Below, piece after piece: positions 1-7,759 of a stretch of DNA of 64,000 bases (position 1 is its first letter; every line of letters begins with the position of its first letter). Source of the DNA: Bacteroides ovatus (GTDB taxonomy: Bacteria; Bacteroidota; Bacteroidia; Bacteroidales; Bacteroidaceae); the NCBI RefSeq assembly GCF_001314995.1, contig NZ_CP012938.1, positions 496,001-560,000 of the forward strand. Reading direction: 5' to 3'. The notes under the pieces are model-generated. The model did no database searches, was not told the DNA's origin, and saw only the letters and a program-made list of their open reading frames with translations. A program made the translations under genes and the position numbers.

Positions 1-558
1 AATCTTGGAATTTTGCTAACGATATGTTCCGGTATGCGTATAGGGGAAGTATGTGCCTTACAATGGAAGGATATAGATTTAGATAAAAAGACTATTCATA
101 TTTGTAAAACCTTAGAACGCATATATATGCCAGGCGAGGATGGTACATTTAATAAAGCAAAAACCCATATTGAGATTGGGCCCCCGAAAACTTCAAATTC
201 TGATAGGTATATTCCTATCTTAAAAAACATTTTCCCTTTGGTGAAGAAGTTTTCTGCTGTGTGTAATCCCGATTATTATGTGTGTACTTGTGGTGAGCAA
301 TATACAGAACCTCGGACCTTGCGGAATTATTATGAGAAATTTATTCTTGAAAAGGTAAAACTAGACCACTGTATCAAGTATCATGGATTAAGGCACACTT
401 TTGCCACGACTCTTATAGAGAATAAAATTGATGTCAAAACTGTATCTACTATTCTTGGTCATTCAGATGTAGGTACCACTTTGAATATTTATGTTCATCC
501 ATCAGAGGAAGCTAAAACCGATGCTGTTAATTCAGGATTAAGGAGAATTTTTAAATAG
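1..558 (+). CDS. Tyrosine recombinase/integrase, C-terminal part (5' end cut by window)
   Basis: The frame is open from base 1, so the gene starts to the left. The visible 185 residues are the catalytic domain of a tyrosine recombinase, which cuts and rejoins DNA at attachment sites. The active-site set is present: Arg in SGMRIGE, the H-x-x-R motif in HGLRHTFAT, the second His in LGHS and the nucleophile Tyr in LNIYVH. It looks more like Firmicutes phage/Tn916 integrases than the integrase at 40,671-41,855. The radical SAM gene begins 13 bases after its stop. Which element it serves cannot be decided without the sequence to the left. Confidence 0.85.
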   Translation, partial: NLGILLTICSGMRIGEVCALQWKDIDLDKKTIHICKTLERIYMPGEDGTFNKAKTHIEIGPPKTSNSDRYIPILKNIFPLVKKFSAVCNPDYYVCTCGEQYTEPRTLRNYYEKFILEKVKLDHCIKYHGLRHTFATTLIENKIDVKTVSTILGHSDVGTTLNIYVHPSEEAKTDAVNSGLRRIFK

Positions 559-571
559 CCCCAAATAAGTG

Positions 572-1486
572 ATGAATATCGGAATACTAGCAGTCGATAG
601 CAACTATCCTAATCTAGCTTTGATGAAGATAAGTAGCTATCACAAGGCAAGAGGTGATAATGTAGAATGGTATAATCCCCTTTGTTCTTATGATAAGGTT
701 TACATTGCAAAAGTATTTAGCTTTACGCCGGATTACGGCTATTACATCAATGCCGATCAAGTTGAGAAAGGCGGTACAGGGTATGACATAAAAAAGGTTC
801 TTCTACCGGAAATTGATAGAATGATTCCTGATTACGATCTGTATAATGTTGATAAAAATTTGGCTTATGGCTTTTTGACAAGGGGCTGTCCTAATCGTTG
901 TAAATGGTGTGTTGTACCTGCCAAAGAAGGAAACATCACTCCTTACATGGATATTGCGGAAGTATCTGCTGGGCGAAAAAATGTGATTCTCATGGATAAC
1001 AACATACTTGCATCCAACTACGGTTTGCAGCAGATTGAAAAGATTATCTCCATGGGAGTACGTGTAGACTTCAATCAAGGATTAGATGCCCGGTTGGTTA
1101 CGGATGATATAGCCCGGTTGCTTGCAAAAGTAAAGTGGATGAAGCGCATAAGATTCGGTTGTGATACACCGGGACAAATAGCAGAATGTGAGCGTGCTAC
1201 GGCTTTGATTGATAAGTACGGTTACAAAGGCGAATACTTCTTTTATTGTATCCTGCTTAGTGACTTTAAAGAATCGTTTGAGCGTGTCAATCATTGGAAG
1301 AATAAAGGCAGTCGGTTCTTGCCGCATTGCCAGCCTTACAGGGACTTAAATAATCCTCGTCAAATTATTCCTCAATGGCAAAAGGATTTAGCCGGATGGG
1401 CTGATAAGAAGTGGGTGTTTAGAAGCTGTGAATTTAAAGATTTTATCCCTCGAAAAGGGTTTAAATGTAGTGGATATTTTGATTAA
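572..1486 (+). CDS. Radical SAM protein of unknown substrate
   Basis: About 304 residues. A radical SAM cluster-binding motif C-x3-C-x2-C is at residues 106, 110 and 113 (RGCPNRCKWC), so the protein should bind a 4Fe-4S cluster and cleave S-adenosylmethionine. The first ~100 residues resemble the B12-binding-like N-terminal region of some radical SAM families, but no cobalamin motif is evident. A GTG three bases upstream (569) is an alternative start; ATG at 572 is preferred. The gene follows the integrase fragment closely and may be co-transcribed. The substrate is unknown; nucleotide or RNA modification is a guess from the neighbouring phosphoribosyltransferase and epimerase. Confidence 0.75.
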   Translation: MNIGILAVDSNYPNLALMKISSYHKARGDNVEWYNPLCSYDKVYIAKVFSFTPDYGYYINADQVEKGGTGYDIKKVLLPEIDRMIPDYDLYNVDKNLAYGFLTRGCPNRCKWCVVPAKEGNITPYMDIAEVSAGRKNVILMDNNILASNYGLQQIEKIISMGVRVDFNQGLDARLVTDDIARLLAKVKWMKRIRFGCDTPGQIAECERATALIDKYGYKGEYFFYCILLSDFKESFERVNHWKNKGSRFLPHCQPYRDLNNPRQIIPQWQKDLAGWADKKWVFRSCEFKDFIPRKGFKCSGYFD

Positions 1487-1524
1487 TAACAATACGAAAG
1501 TTATGATAATATTAAGAATAAAAA

Positions 1525-1548
1525 GGACCGGGAAAATTTTCCCGGTCC
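1525..1548 (-). terminator. Palindromic terminator after the 65-residue gene
   Basis: A perfect 24-bp palindrome starts GGACCGGG and ends CCCGGTCC. On the minus strand it is followed by a T-rich tract (TTTTTATTC), so it should end leftward transcription from 1554-1751. On the plus strand it is not followed by T residues. Confidence 0.7.
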
Positions 1549-1553
1549 ATAGG

Positions 1554-1751
1554 TCAGTAAACCTTCTGCCCTTTACGGTTAACTACACAATTATATATAG
1601 CTAACTCACCTGCTTTATCTCCTGTGCGTTTACAGTAATTGTACGCACCGCGAGCACCAGAGAATTCTCCTCTTCCATGTAGGTAGATAAACTCTCCAAG
1701 TAAAGCAGCTCCCTTACAAGCAGCGATAAATAAATAATACTTATTGTTCAT
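1554..1751 (-). CDS. Small hypothetical protein, 65 residues
   Basis: I do not recognise this protein. It starts MNNKYYLFIAACKGAALLG, a short hydrophobic stretch, followed by a polar region rich in Gly, Arg and Tyr. Its reality is supported by flanking signals: a promoter-like pair at 1846-1875 on the same strand and a perfect palindrome with a T tract directly after the stop. That makes it a single-gene unit read against most of the prophage, an arrangement common for lysogenic cargo genes. No function can be assigned. Confidence 0.55.
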   Translation of the reverse strand: MNNKYYLFIAACKGAALLGEFIYLHGRGEFSGARGAYNYCKRTGDKAGELAIYNCVVNRKGQKVY

Positions 1752-1845
1752 AAATATACATTATTTATAGGTTAATACTAGATAGATTCTACCTAACAAA
1801 CTATGTTATGGTCAGAATTTCTCAGTTAGTTATTACTAACAACTG

Positions 1846-1875
1846 CAAAGATAATAATTATATAGAAAACTCAAA
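1846..1875 (-). promoter_or_regulatory. Bacteroides-type promoter for the 65-residue gene
   Basis: On the minus strand TATCTTTG (1853-1846) matches -7 TAnnTTTG, and TTTG (1875-1872) lies 18 bases upstream, close to the usual 19-21. Transcription would run left with a leader of about 90 bases before 1751. Confidence 0.55.
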
Positions 1876-1889
1876 CTTTAAAATTATCA

Positions 1890-2432
1890 ATGAAAGCAAT
1901 AACAATAAAACAACCATGGGCTTCTTTAATAGTGCATGGTATCAAGGATATTGAGAACCGTACTTGGGCGTGTCCATGGAAATACATAGGGCATAGAGTG
2001 TTAATCCATGCAAGTGGGAAACCTGTAGAAATGAGAAATCCCAATAGTGTATTTACAAAAGCTCAATGGGATAGTCTGCCTATTGAGTTTCAACGAAAAA
2101 TAATATGTGCAGAGGGCATTGTCAATTCTGCTATCATTGGAAGTGTAGAAATAATTGGATGCTCTATCAATCATCCTTCTAAATGGGCAGAGAAAACAGA
2201 TGATAGTAAAGGCTATTATGAAAATCCTATTTATAACTGGGTACTAGCTAATCCTATATTATTTCCAGAGCCGATACCGGCTAAAGGGAAATTGTCATTT
2301 TGGGAGTATCCCAATATCAATTCAGAGGACGATATTTGCTTGTGTAATTTGGTCGTAAATGAAAGGAATCAAGTCGTTAGCTATGGAGAGTATGACCGAT
2401 GTGTATACTGTGGTAGTAAATGGAGTAAATAA
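1890..2432 (+). CDS. ASCH-domain protein with C-terminal Cys pairs
   Basis: The N-terminus has the typical ASCH signature: ITIKQPWASLIVHGIKDIEN followed by RTW. ASCH domains have an OB/PUA-like fold and bind RNA or modified nucleotides; some are nucleases or nucleoside deaminases. The C-terminal ~30 residues contain two Cys pairs, CLC and CVYC, which could form a small zinc site. It converges with the AbiH gene, 30 bases apart, with no clear terminator between. It may belong functionally with the nearby radical SAM and phosphoribosyltransferase genes, but this is only inference from position. Confidence 0.8.
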   Translation: MKAITIKQPWASLIVHGIKDIENRTWACPWKYIGHRVLIHASGKPVEMRNPNSVFTKAQWDSLPIEFQRKIICAEGIVNSAIIGSVEIIGCSINHPSKWAEKTDDSKGYYENPIYNWVLANPILFPEPIPAKGKLSFWEYPNINSEDDICLCNLVVNERNQVVSYGEYDRCVYCGSKWSK

Positions 2433-2462
2433 CAATAGTACAGAATAATAGTAACATAATAG

Positions 2463-3584
2463 TTAGATATGAATTATACTGTCAATATCTTCTTCATTGT
2501 CAACATACATTTTGATGTATTTTCTTAATAAGGTTGGATTATTGACACATTCATCTGTTTTAATTATTTGGAGATTATTCAATCCATATAAAGATGTCAA
2601 ATTCCAATTTGTCATTTCTTGTAGTGAGCGTTTTATCTCAATTTCCGATTTTGCGTCTTTAGTGAATATTGTAATATTCTTCTTTTGGGGATTAGTGGAT
2701 GAAGATTGTCTTTCAAAAAAGGCTTTAAAATATTGGCTGTCATTTATGCCTAATGAATGCCCAAATATTGTAATATCATCAGCATCCATTAAATCATATA
2801 CCATAGCTGGGGGATTATATTGGGAATCAAATGATTTCTGTATAAAATCATAGTTTTTGTCTATGTTTTCATCTCTTGTTCCTAAAATGATATTCCCGTC
2901 TAAACATAAGCCATGTACATACTTAACTGCATCATTAAATTCCATAGCAAAACTAGAGTTGGGAGCTATTGCTCCAAAACTTGTATAATTAAAAGAGTAT
3001 ATGACAATTTCATCATTTACATTGCTTTTGATAAATGTTCTTGCTACTGTAGCAGCTATGGAGTTTTCATTAATAGCTTCTTTTTGAATTTTTATTAGGT
3101 ATTGCATTAACCCAACTTTAATCAACTGTACGGCTTTTTTATCTCGTTCAATTGGAGAATTTAGCACATCTTCATGTGATAAACAGATTATGTAAGAAAG
3201 TCCAGGTTTGGATAATACGCCTATCTTTAATAGTCTATTAACAGTCTCAGCATTTGTTTGTATTAAATCATTATATTCAGAAATACCATGATAGGCATGT
3301 ATCATTTCTAATATTTTTCTTTCTGTGCTATTATATAAATCGAATGGATGCCCATTATTATTCTTAATTTTAGTATAATAATAACTTAGTTCATTCTCCA
3401 AATCATACCACTTGACCGCATCTAAATTATCGTTCCATTTGTCATTTAAATGTTTGATTAAAGGAGATGGGTAGTCTTTGGGACAAAATTCAGATTGGCA
3501 AAAGTCCTTGTATGAAGTCTTTCTGCCTAAACAAAGGTCAAATCCGTTACCTATTATCAGAACTCTTTTTCTATCTTTATTCAT
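2463..3584 (-). CDS. AbiH-family abortive infection protein
   Basis: 373 residues with family hallmarks in order: the N-terminal GNGFD motif at residues 12-16 followed by a TSYKDF-type segment, a central FNYTSF with a downstream VHG and ILGTRDE, and a C-terminal GHSLGINDSQYF. The AbiH family is named after a lactococcal protein that blocks phage growth in infected cells; the biochemical activity is not established. It is read leftward against the structural genes, as expected for a lysogenically expressed immunity gene. A TACTTTTG -7-like box lies only four bases before the ATG, which would make the transcript leaderless; no matching -33 was found. Confidence 0.85.
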   Translation of the reverse strand: MNKDRKRVLIIGNGFDLCLGRKTSYKDFCQSEFCPKDYPSPLIKHLNDKWNDNLDAVKWYDLENELSYYYTKIKNNNGHPFDLYNSTERKILEMIHAYHGISEYNDLIQTNAETVNRLLKIGVLSKPGLSYIICLSHEDVLNSPIERDKKAVQLIKVGLMQYLIKIQKEAINENSIAATVARTFIKSNVNDEIVIYSFNYTSFGAIAPNSSFAMEFNDAVKYVHGLCLDGNIILGTRDENIDKNYDFIQKSFDSQYNPPAMVYDLMDADDITIFGHSLGINDSQYFKAFFERQSSSTNPQKKNITIFTKDAKSEIEIKRSLQEMTNWNLTSLYGLNNLQIIKTDECVNNPTLLRKYIKMYVDNEEDIDSIIHI

Positions 3585-3647
3585 ACTGCAAAAGTAAGGA
3601 AAGATTATGATAATAAGAACTGAAATTTATATAATTGTTGAACCTTT

Positions 3648-3682
3648 GGTGTATTGGTTATCCGATACACCTTTATTTTTTT
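3648..3682 (+). terminator. Terminator-like hairpin directly before the epimerase start
   Basis: The arms GGTGTATTGG (3648-3657) and CCGATACACC (3662-3671) pair with one wobble around a four-base loop, followed by a long T-rich tract to 3682. The start codons at 3686/3689 follow at once, so the hairpin could act as an attenuator. Confidence 0.7.
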
Positions 3683-3685
3683 GTG

Positions 3686-4477
3686 ATGATGAGAAAAATG
3701 ATTGTAACTGGCAGTGAAGGCTTCATAGGTAAAGCCCTCTGCCAAGAATTAGCGAAAAGAAATGTTGAAGTGATAGGTATCGATCGAAAGAACGGTACTG
3801 AAGCTTCAAAAGTATGTGAACTTCTAAAGTACGGTGATATCGACTGTGTATTTCACCTGGCAGCACAAACAAGTGTATTCAATGGAAATCTGGAACAGAT
3901 CCGGAAAGATAATATTGATACCTTTATGTGCATAGCCGATGCATGTAACCAATACCATGTAAAATTAGTATATGCCAGTTCATCGACCGCGAACCCGGAG
4001 AACACAACAAGTCTCTATGGTATAAGTAAGTACTTTGATGAACAGTATGCATCTATCTATTGTAAGGCTGCGACCGGGTGCCGGCTGCATAATGTATATG
4101 GACCTAATCCGCGAAAAAGAACTCTTCTCTGGTTCCTGATGGAAAAGGAAAACGTGTCATTATACAACTGTGGTCAGAATATCCGGTGCTTCACTTACAT
4201 AGATGATGTCATTGAGGGGCTTATCTATTCGGTGGGTTGTAACCGGCAACTTATCAATATTTGTAACGTTCAACCTGTGACTACTATGTATTTTGCTTCT
4301 TTAGTAAAATACTACAAACCGATTGAAATAGAGTTGATTAATAAAAAACGAGATTTTGACAATTTGGAGCAGTCGGTGAACCGGGATATCTATTTAGTAC
4401 CTTTGTCTTACACATCTGTCGAGGACGGAGTAAAGAAGATCTTTGATGAAAGGAAAGGGAAAGATATGTCGTATTGA
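3686..4477 (+). CDS. NAD-dependent sugar-nucleotide epimerase/dehydratase (extended SDR)
   Basis: A Rossmann nucleotide-binding motif GxxGxxG is at residues 9-15 (GSEGFIG), and the catalytic Y-x3-K pair is at about Y111 and K115 (YGISK), preceded by the SSS segment typical of extended SDRs such as GalE and RmlB. Members epimerise or dehydrate NDP-sugars. The ATG pair at 3686/3689 is preferred over upstream codons because it places the glycine motif at the very N-terminus and sits just after the hairpin. The 3' end overlaps the phosphoribosyltransferase gene by 32 bases. The role in a phage is unknown: modification of host surface sugars or of a nucleotide is possible. Confidence 0.8.
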   Translation: MMRKMIVTGSEGFIGKALCQELAKRNVEVIGIDRKNGTEASKVCELLKYGDIDCVFHLAAQTSVFNGNLEQIRKDNIDTFMCIADACNQYHVKLVYASSSTANPENTTSLYGISKYFDEQYASIYCKAATGCRLHNVYGPNPRKRTLLWFLMEKENVSLYNCGQNIRCFTYIDDVIEGLIYSVGCNRQLINICNVQPVTTMYFASLVKYYKPIEIELINKKRDFDNLEQSVNRDIYLVPLSYTSVEDGVKKIFDERKGKDMSY

Positions 4478-5009
4478 CGACTGGGATAAGCCGGAAGCGG
4501 TGAAAGGTAAGAGCTGGTCTCATCAGGAACGGTTATGTGATTTGAGAGAAAAGGTGTCACTTCATAAAAAGGGTGATATCTATTACATCTCCCAGTTCAT
4601 CCGTTCCAAGACTGGTACCAGCTTTTCAGAAATTAAACAGTCGGAGGAACTTGCATCATTCTTTGCAGAGAGAGCGTGTGAGTTTCTCCACCGCTTCATT
4701 GTAGGGGGATGTGAAGGATGGTGTATAGTCACCACACCGCGACGGAGACACTACGAGGGCTTTCATTTTGCAACCTCTATCTGCACGAAAATAGCTGGGG
4801 CGGTGAAAATACCATTCTATGAGAATGCAATTCAGTGCCTAACTAAAGATAGATTGAATCCGGAATTCTTTCTTCTTCGTCCGATAAAGGAAAAGAAGAT
4901 AATAGTGTATGATGACATATTAACAACCGGCAGTACATTACTTGCCACCTATGAGCTTTTAAGAGATAGAGAGCAGCTTCTTTTTCTCATAGGAATAAAC
5001 AATAATTGA
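4446..5009 (+). CDS. Phosphoribosyltransferase-like protein
   Basis: The C-terminal half carries the PRPP-binding signature VYDDILTTGST at about residues 154-164, the hallmark of type I phosphoribosyltransferases, here closest in style to ComF-like proteins. The N-terminal half has several Cys residues and no family I recognise. Translation is probably coupled to the epimerase gene, which it overlaps, and the small terminase gene starts two bases after its stop. The acceptor base is unknown. Placement between an epimerase and terminase suggests late or packaging-linked expression, but no direct evidence shows its role. Confidence 0.75.
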   Translation: MKGKGKICRIDDWDKPEAVKGKSWSHQERLCDLREKVSLHKKGDIYYISQFIRSKTGTSFSEIKQSEELASFFAERACEFLHRFIVGGCEGWCIVTTPRRRHYEGFHFATSICTKIAGAVKIPFYENAIQCLTKDRLNPEFFLLRPIKEKKIIVYDDILTTGSTLLATYELLRDREQLLFLIGINNN

Positions 5010-5010
5010 T

Positions 5011-5556
5011 ATGGGAAAGCGAGAGGAACCATTAACATTTAAGCAAGAGAAATTCTGTAAATATTACGTTGATACAGAAGGTAATGCAAGTGAAGCATAT
5101 CGAATGTCTTATAATACTTCCAACATGAAGCCAGAGACAATTTGGAGCGCTGCGAGTAGACTATTAGCAAATAGCAAGGTTAGTACAAGGATAAATGAGA
5201 TTAAGGCGCAGAGAGCGAAAGAGTCTGAAGTAGAGAGGAAAACTGTTGAGAGGGTATTAATGGATATAGTGCTTGCCAATCCCGATGATCTTCATTTTGT
5301 TGACCCTGCAACCGGGAAAACAAAAATGAGAACTCCTTCCCAACTTCCCAAACGTGCCCGTAACGCATTGAAGAAGATACAGAATAAGAGAGGAGAGGTT
5401 ACCTATGAGTTCAATGGCAAAACAGAAGCGGCCCGGATATTAGGTGCTTGGAATGGATGGGAGGCAGATAAGAATGTCAACATCAAAGGTGGAGATGGAA
5501 ATAAAATCGGTGAACTTCGTATCGGCTTTGATGAAAAAGGAGATTCGGAAGAATAG
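5011..5556 (+). CDS. terS: Terminase small subunit
   Basis: The N-terminus reads LTFKQEKFCKYYVDTEGNAS, then EAYRMSY, the typical start of the terminase_2 family with its DNA-binding helix-turn-helix. The small subunit recognises the packaging site and feeds DNA to the large subunit. At 181 residues its length is normal. A basic, possibly coiled-coil segment follows (about residues 60-85). It lies 61 bases upstream of the large subunit gene, the classic order. Confidence 0.9.
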   Translation: MGKREEPLTFKQEKFCKYYVDTEGNASEAYRMSYNTSNMKPETIWSAASRLLANSKVSTRINEIKAQRAKESEVERKTVERVLMDIVLANPDDLHFVDPATGKTKMRTPSQLPKRARNALKKIQNKRGEVTYEFNGKTEAARILGAWNGWEADKNVNIKGGDGNKIGELRIGFDEKGDSEE

Positions 5557-5617
5557 AACAATTTGAACTGCAAAATCCGGTATTCACCCTACGGAGAAAC
5601 CTTACTTTTAGAACAAT

Positions 5618-7633
5618 ATGGTTATAAATTATAAGAAGCTAAATCCTAACGGATTCTATCTATTGAAGTACTTGAATGATGAGACTATCCGTTTTATCAT
5701 TCTCTATGGAGGTTCATCTTCCGGTAAGTCGTATAGTGTGGCACAAACAATACTGATACAGACATTACAGGATGGTGAAAACACTCTTGTAATGCGTAAG
5801 GTAGGAGCTTCTATTCTCAAAACCATTTATGAAGATTATAAAGTCGCTGCGGCCGGTCTTGGCATATCCCATTTGTTCAAGTTCCAACAGAATACTATTA
5901 AGTGTCTGGTTAATGGTGCGAAGATAGATTTTTCCGGTCTTGACGATCCGGAAAAGATAAAAGGTATCTCCAATTATAAGCGTGTTCAGTTAGAGGAATG
6001 GTCAGAGTTCGAGCATCCGGATTTCAAGCAGCTACGTAAGCGTTTGCGTGGTAAGAAAGGGCAGCAAATTATTTGTACCTTTAATCCGATCAGTGAAAGC
6101 CACTGGATAAAGAAAGAGTTCATTGATAAAGACAAATGGCATGATGTACCGATGACGGTTACCATTGCCGGCAAAGAGTTGCCGAAAGAACTTACCAAGG
6201 TCAAATCCGTAAAGAAGAATGCACCCAGGCAAATACTTAATCTTCGTACTAAGCAAATCGAGGAACAGGCACCTAATACAGTTATTATCCAATCTACCTA
6301 TTTGAATAATTTTTGGGTGGTCGGTAGTCCTGACGGTACGTATGGTTTCTATGATGAGCAATGTGTTGCCGACTTTGAGTATGATAGAGTCCACGATCCG
6401 GATTATTACAATGTGTACGCATTGGGAGAGTGGGGTGTTATTCGTACCGGTAGCGAGTTCTTCGGTTCGTTCAACCGTGGCAAACATTCCGGTGAACATA
6501 AATATATCCCGGACCTGCCTATTCATATATCAGTAGATAATAACGTACTGCCATATATCAGTGTGTCGTACTGGCAAGTAGATTTCACTACCGGTATCAA
6601 GGTTTGGCAGTTCCATGAGACATGCGCCGAAAATCCTAACAATACAGTAAAGAAGTCCTCTAAACTTGTAGCCAAGTATCTGAAAGATATCAGGTATAGT
6701 GATAAAGTCTACCTACACGGGGATGCCTCAACAAAGGTGGCCAATAGCATTGATGATGAAAAACGTTCTTGGATGGACTTATTCATAGATACATTGCAGA
6801 AAGAAGGATTCGAGATTGAGGATAAGGTAGGCAATAAGAATCCGAGTGTTGCCATGACCGGTGAGTTTATCAATGCTATCTTTGATTGTACTGTTCCCGG
6901 TATAGAGATATACATTGACGAATCATGTTCGGTATCTATTGAGGACTACATGAGCGTACAGAAAGATGCTAACGGTGCCATTCTTAAAACTAAGGTCAAG
7001 AATAAAACTACCTTGCAGACTTATGAGGAGCACGGGCACCTGTCTGATACGTTCCGATATGTCGTTGTGGATTTGTGTAGTGAGCAGTATATAGAGTTTA
7101 GTAACCGGCGAAAAAGAAACTTGTATGCTTGTAATGGCACTATTAATTTCTTCAATCCAGATACCGAATGTAAATACACTAAGAAGATTCTATATGTGAT
7201 GCCGAATGTTAATGGGAAATTTGTCCTTATACAAGCGTTTAGATGTGGAAATAAATGGCATGTTGTTGATGTCGTATTTATGGATACTACTTCAACAGAA
7301 GATATACGTTCTTCTATTTTGTCCCATGAATCTGATTCATGTGTAATTGAATGTACAGATGCTTATTTCCCTTTTATCCGGGAACTCCGTTCTAGTACAA
7401 ACAAGGAGATTCGTGTAATGAAAGAGTTTCCGGATGTAGATAAGCGTATTGCTGCAACATCTGATTATGTGAAAAATAGTATTCTTTTTTCTGCATCAAA
7501 AGTAGAATCTGATACGGAATATGTTGCCTTCATGAATAATCTGATGGACTATAATAAAGATAGTGAAACAAAAGAGGCCAGTGCTGTTTTGAGTGGGCTA
7601 GTACAGTTCGTTGTAAAATTAGGTTTGAATTGA
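5618..7633 (+). CDS. terL: Terminase large subunit with extra C-terminal domain
   Basis: The DNA-packaging motor. A Walker A motif GGSSSGKS is at residues 31-38, a Walker B-like strand ends in QLEEWSEF, and a coupling segment reads CTFNP. A nuclease domain follows with acidic positions in ISVDNN, YLHGDAS and HLSDTFRYVV. At 671 residues it is longer than the usual ~420-560. The extra ~160 residues (from about base 7120) again look like strands of an RNase H fold, ending in EASAVLSGLVQFVV, where the normal acidic residue is Ala. The last ~500 bases are also more AT-rich. A leader region of 126 bases with a hairpin and promoter separates it from the portal gene. Confidence 0.9.
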   Translation: MVINYKKLNPNGFYLLKYLNDETIRFIILYGGSSSGKSYSVAQTILIQTLQDGENTLVMRKVGASILKTIYEDYKVAAAGLGISHLFKFQQNTIKCLVNGAKIDFSGLDDPEKIKGISNYKRVQLEEWSEFEHPDFKQLRKRLRGKKGQQIICTFNPISESHWIKKEFIDKDKWHDVPMTVTIAGKELPKELTKVKSVKKNAPRQILNLRTKQIEEQAPNTVIIQSTYLNNFWVVGSPDGTYGFYDEQCVADFEYDRVHDPDYYNVYALGEWGVIRTGSEFFGSFNRGKHSGEHKYIPDLPIHISVDNNVLPYISVSYWQVDFTTGIKVWQFHETCAENPNNTVKKSSKLVAKYLKDIRYSDKVYLHGDASTKVANSIDDEKRSWMDLFIDTLQKEGFEIEDKVGNKNPSVAMTGEFINAIFDCTVPGIEIYIDESCSVSIEDYMSVQKDANGAILKTKVKNKTTLQTYEEHGHLSDTFRYVVVDLCSEQYIEFSNRRKRNLYACNGTINFFNPDTECKYTKKILYVMPNVNGKFVLIQAFRCGNKWHVVDVVFMDTTSTEDIRSSILSHESDSCVIECTDAYFPFIRELRSSTNKEIRVMKEFPDVDKRIAATSDYVKNSILFSASKVESDTEYVAFMNNLMDYNKDSETKEASAVLSGLVQFVVKLGLN

Positions 7634-7692
7634 AATGTGTTATATGTGATTGAAAATAAGAATGTTATATTGTTGGTATTATGTTTTCGTAA

Positions 7693-7746
7693 TTTCAAGA
7701 TTTTAGTGTTTTGGAAAACGGTTTTCCTTTTTACTTAGTTTTGCTC
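7693..7746 (+). promoter_or_regulatory. Hairpin plus promoter module before portal gene (copy A)
   Basis: A short hairpin GGAAAA/TTTTCC at 7713-7727 is followed by a T run, then by TAGTTTTG (7736-7743), which matches -7 TAnnTTTG; TTTG at 7710-7713 lies 22 bases upstream. The 54-base segment aligns without gaps to 21781-21834, sharing TTTCAAGA, GGAAAAC and TTTGCTC at identical spacing. Confidence 0.6.
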
Positions 7747-7759
7747 AAAAAGGAACCCA

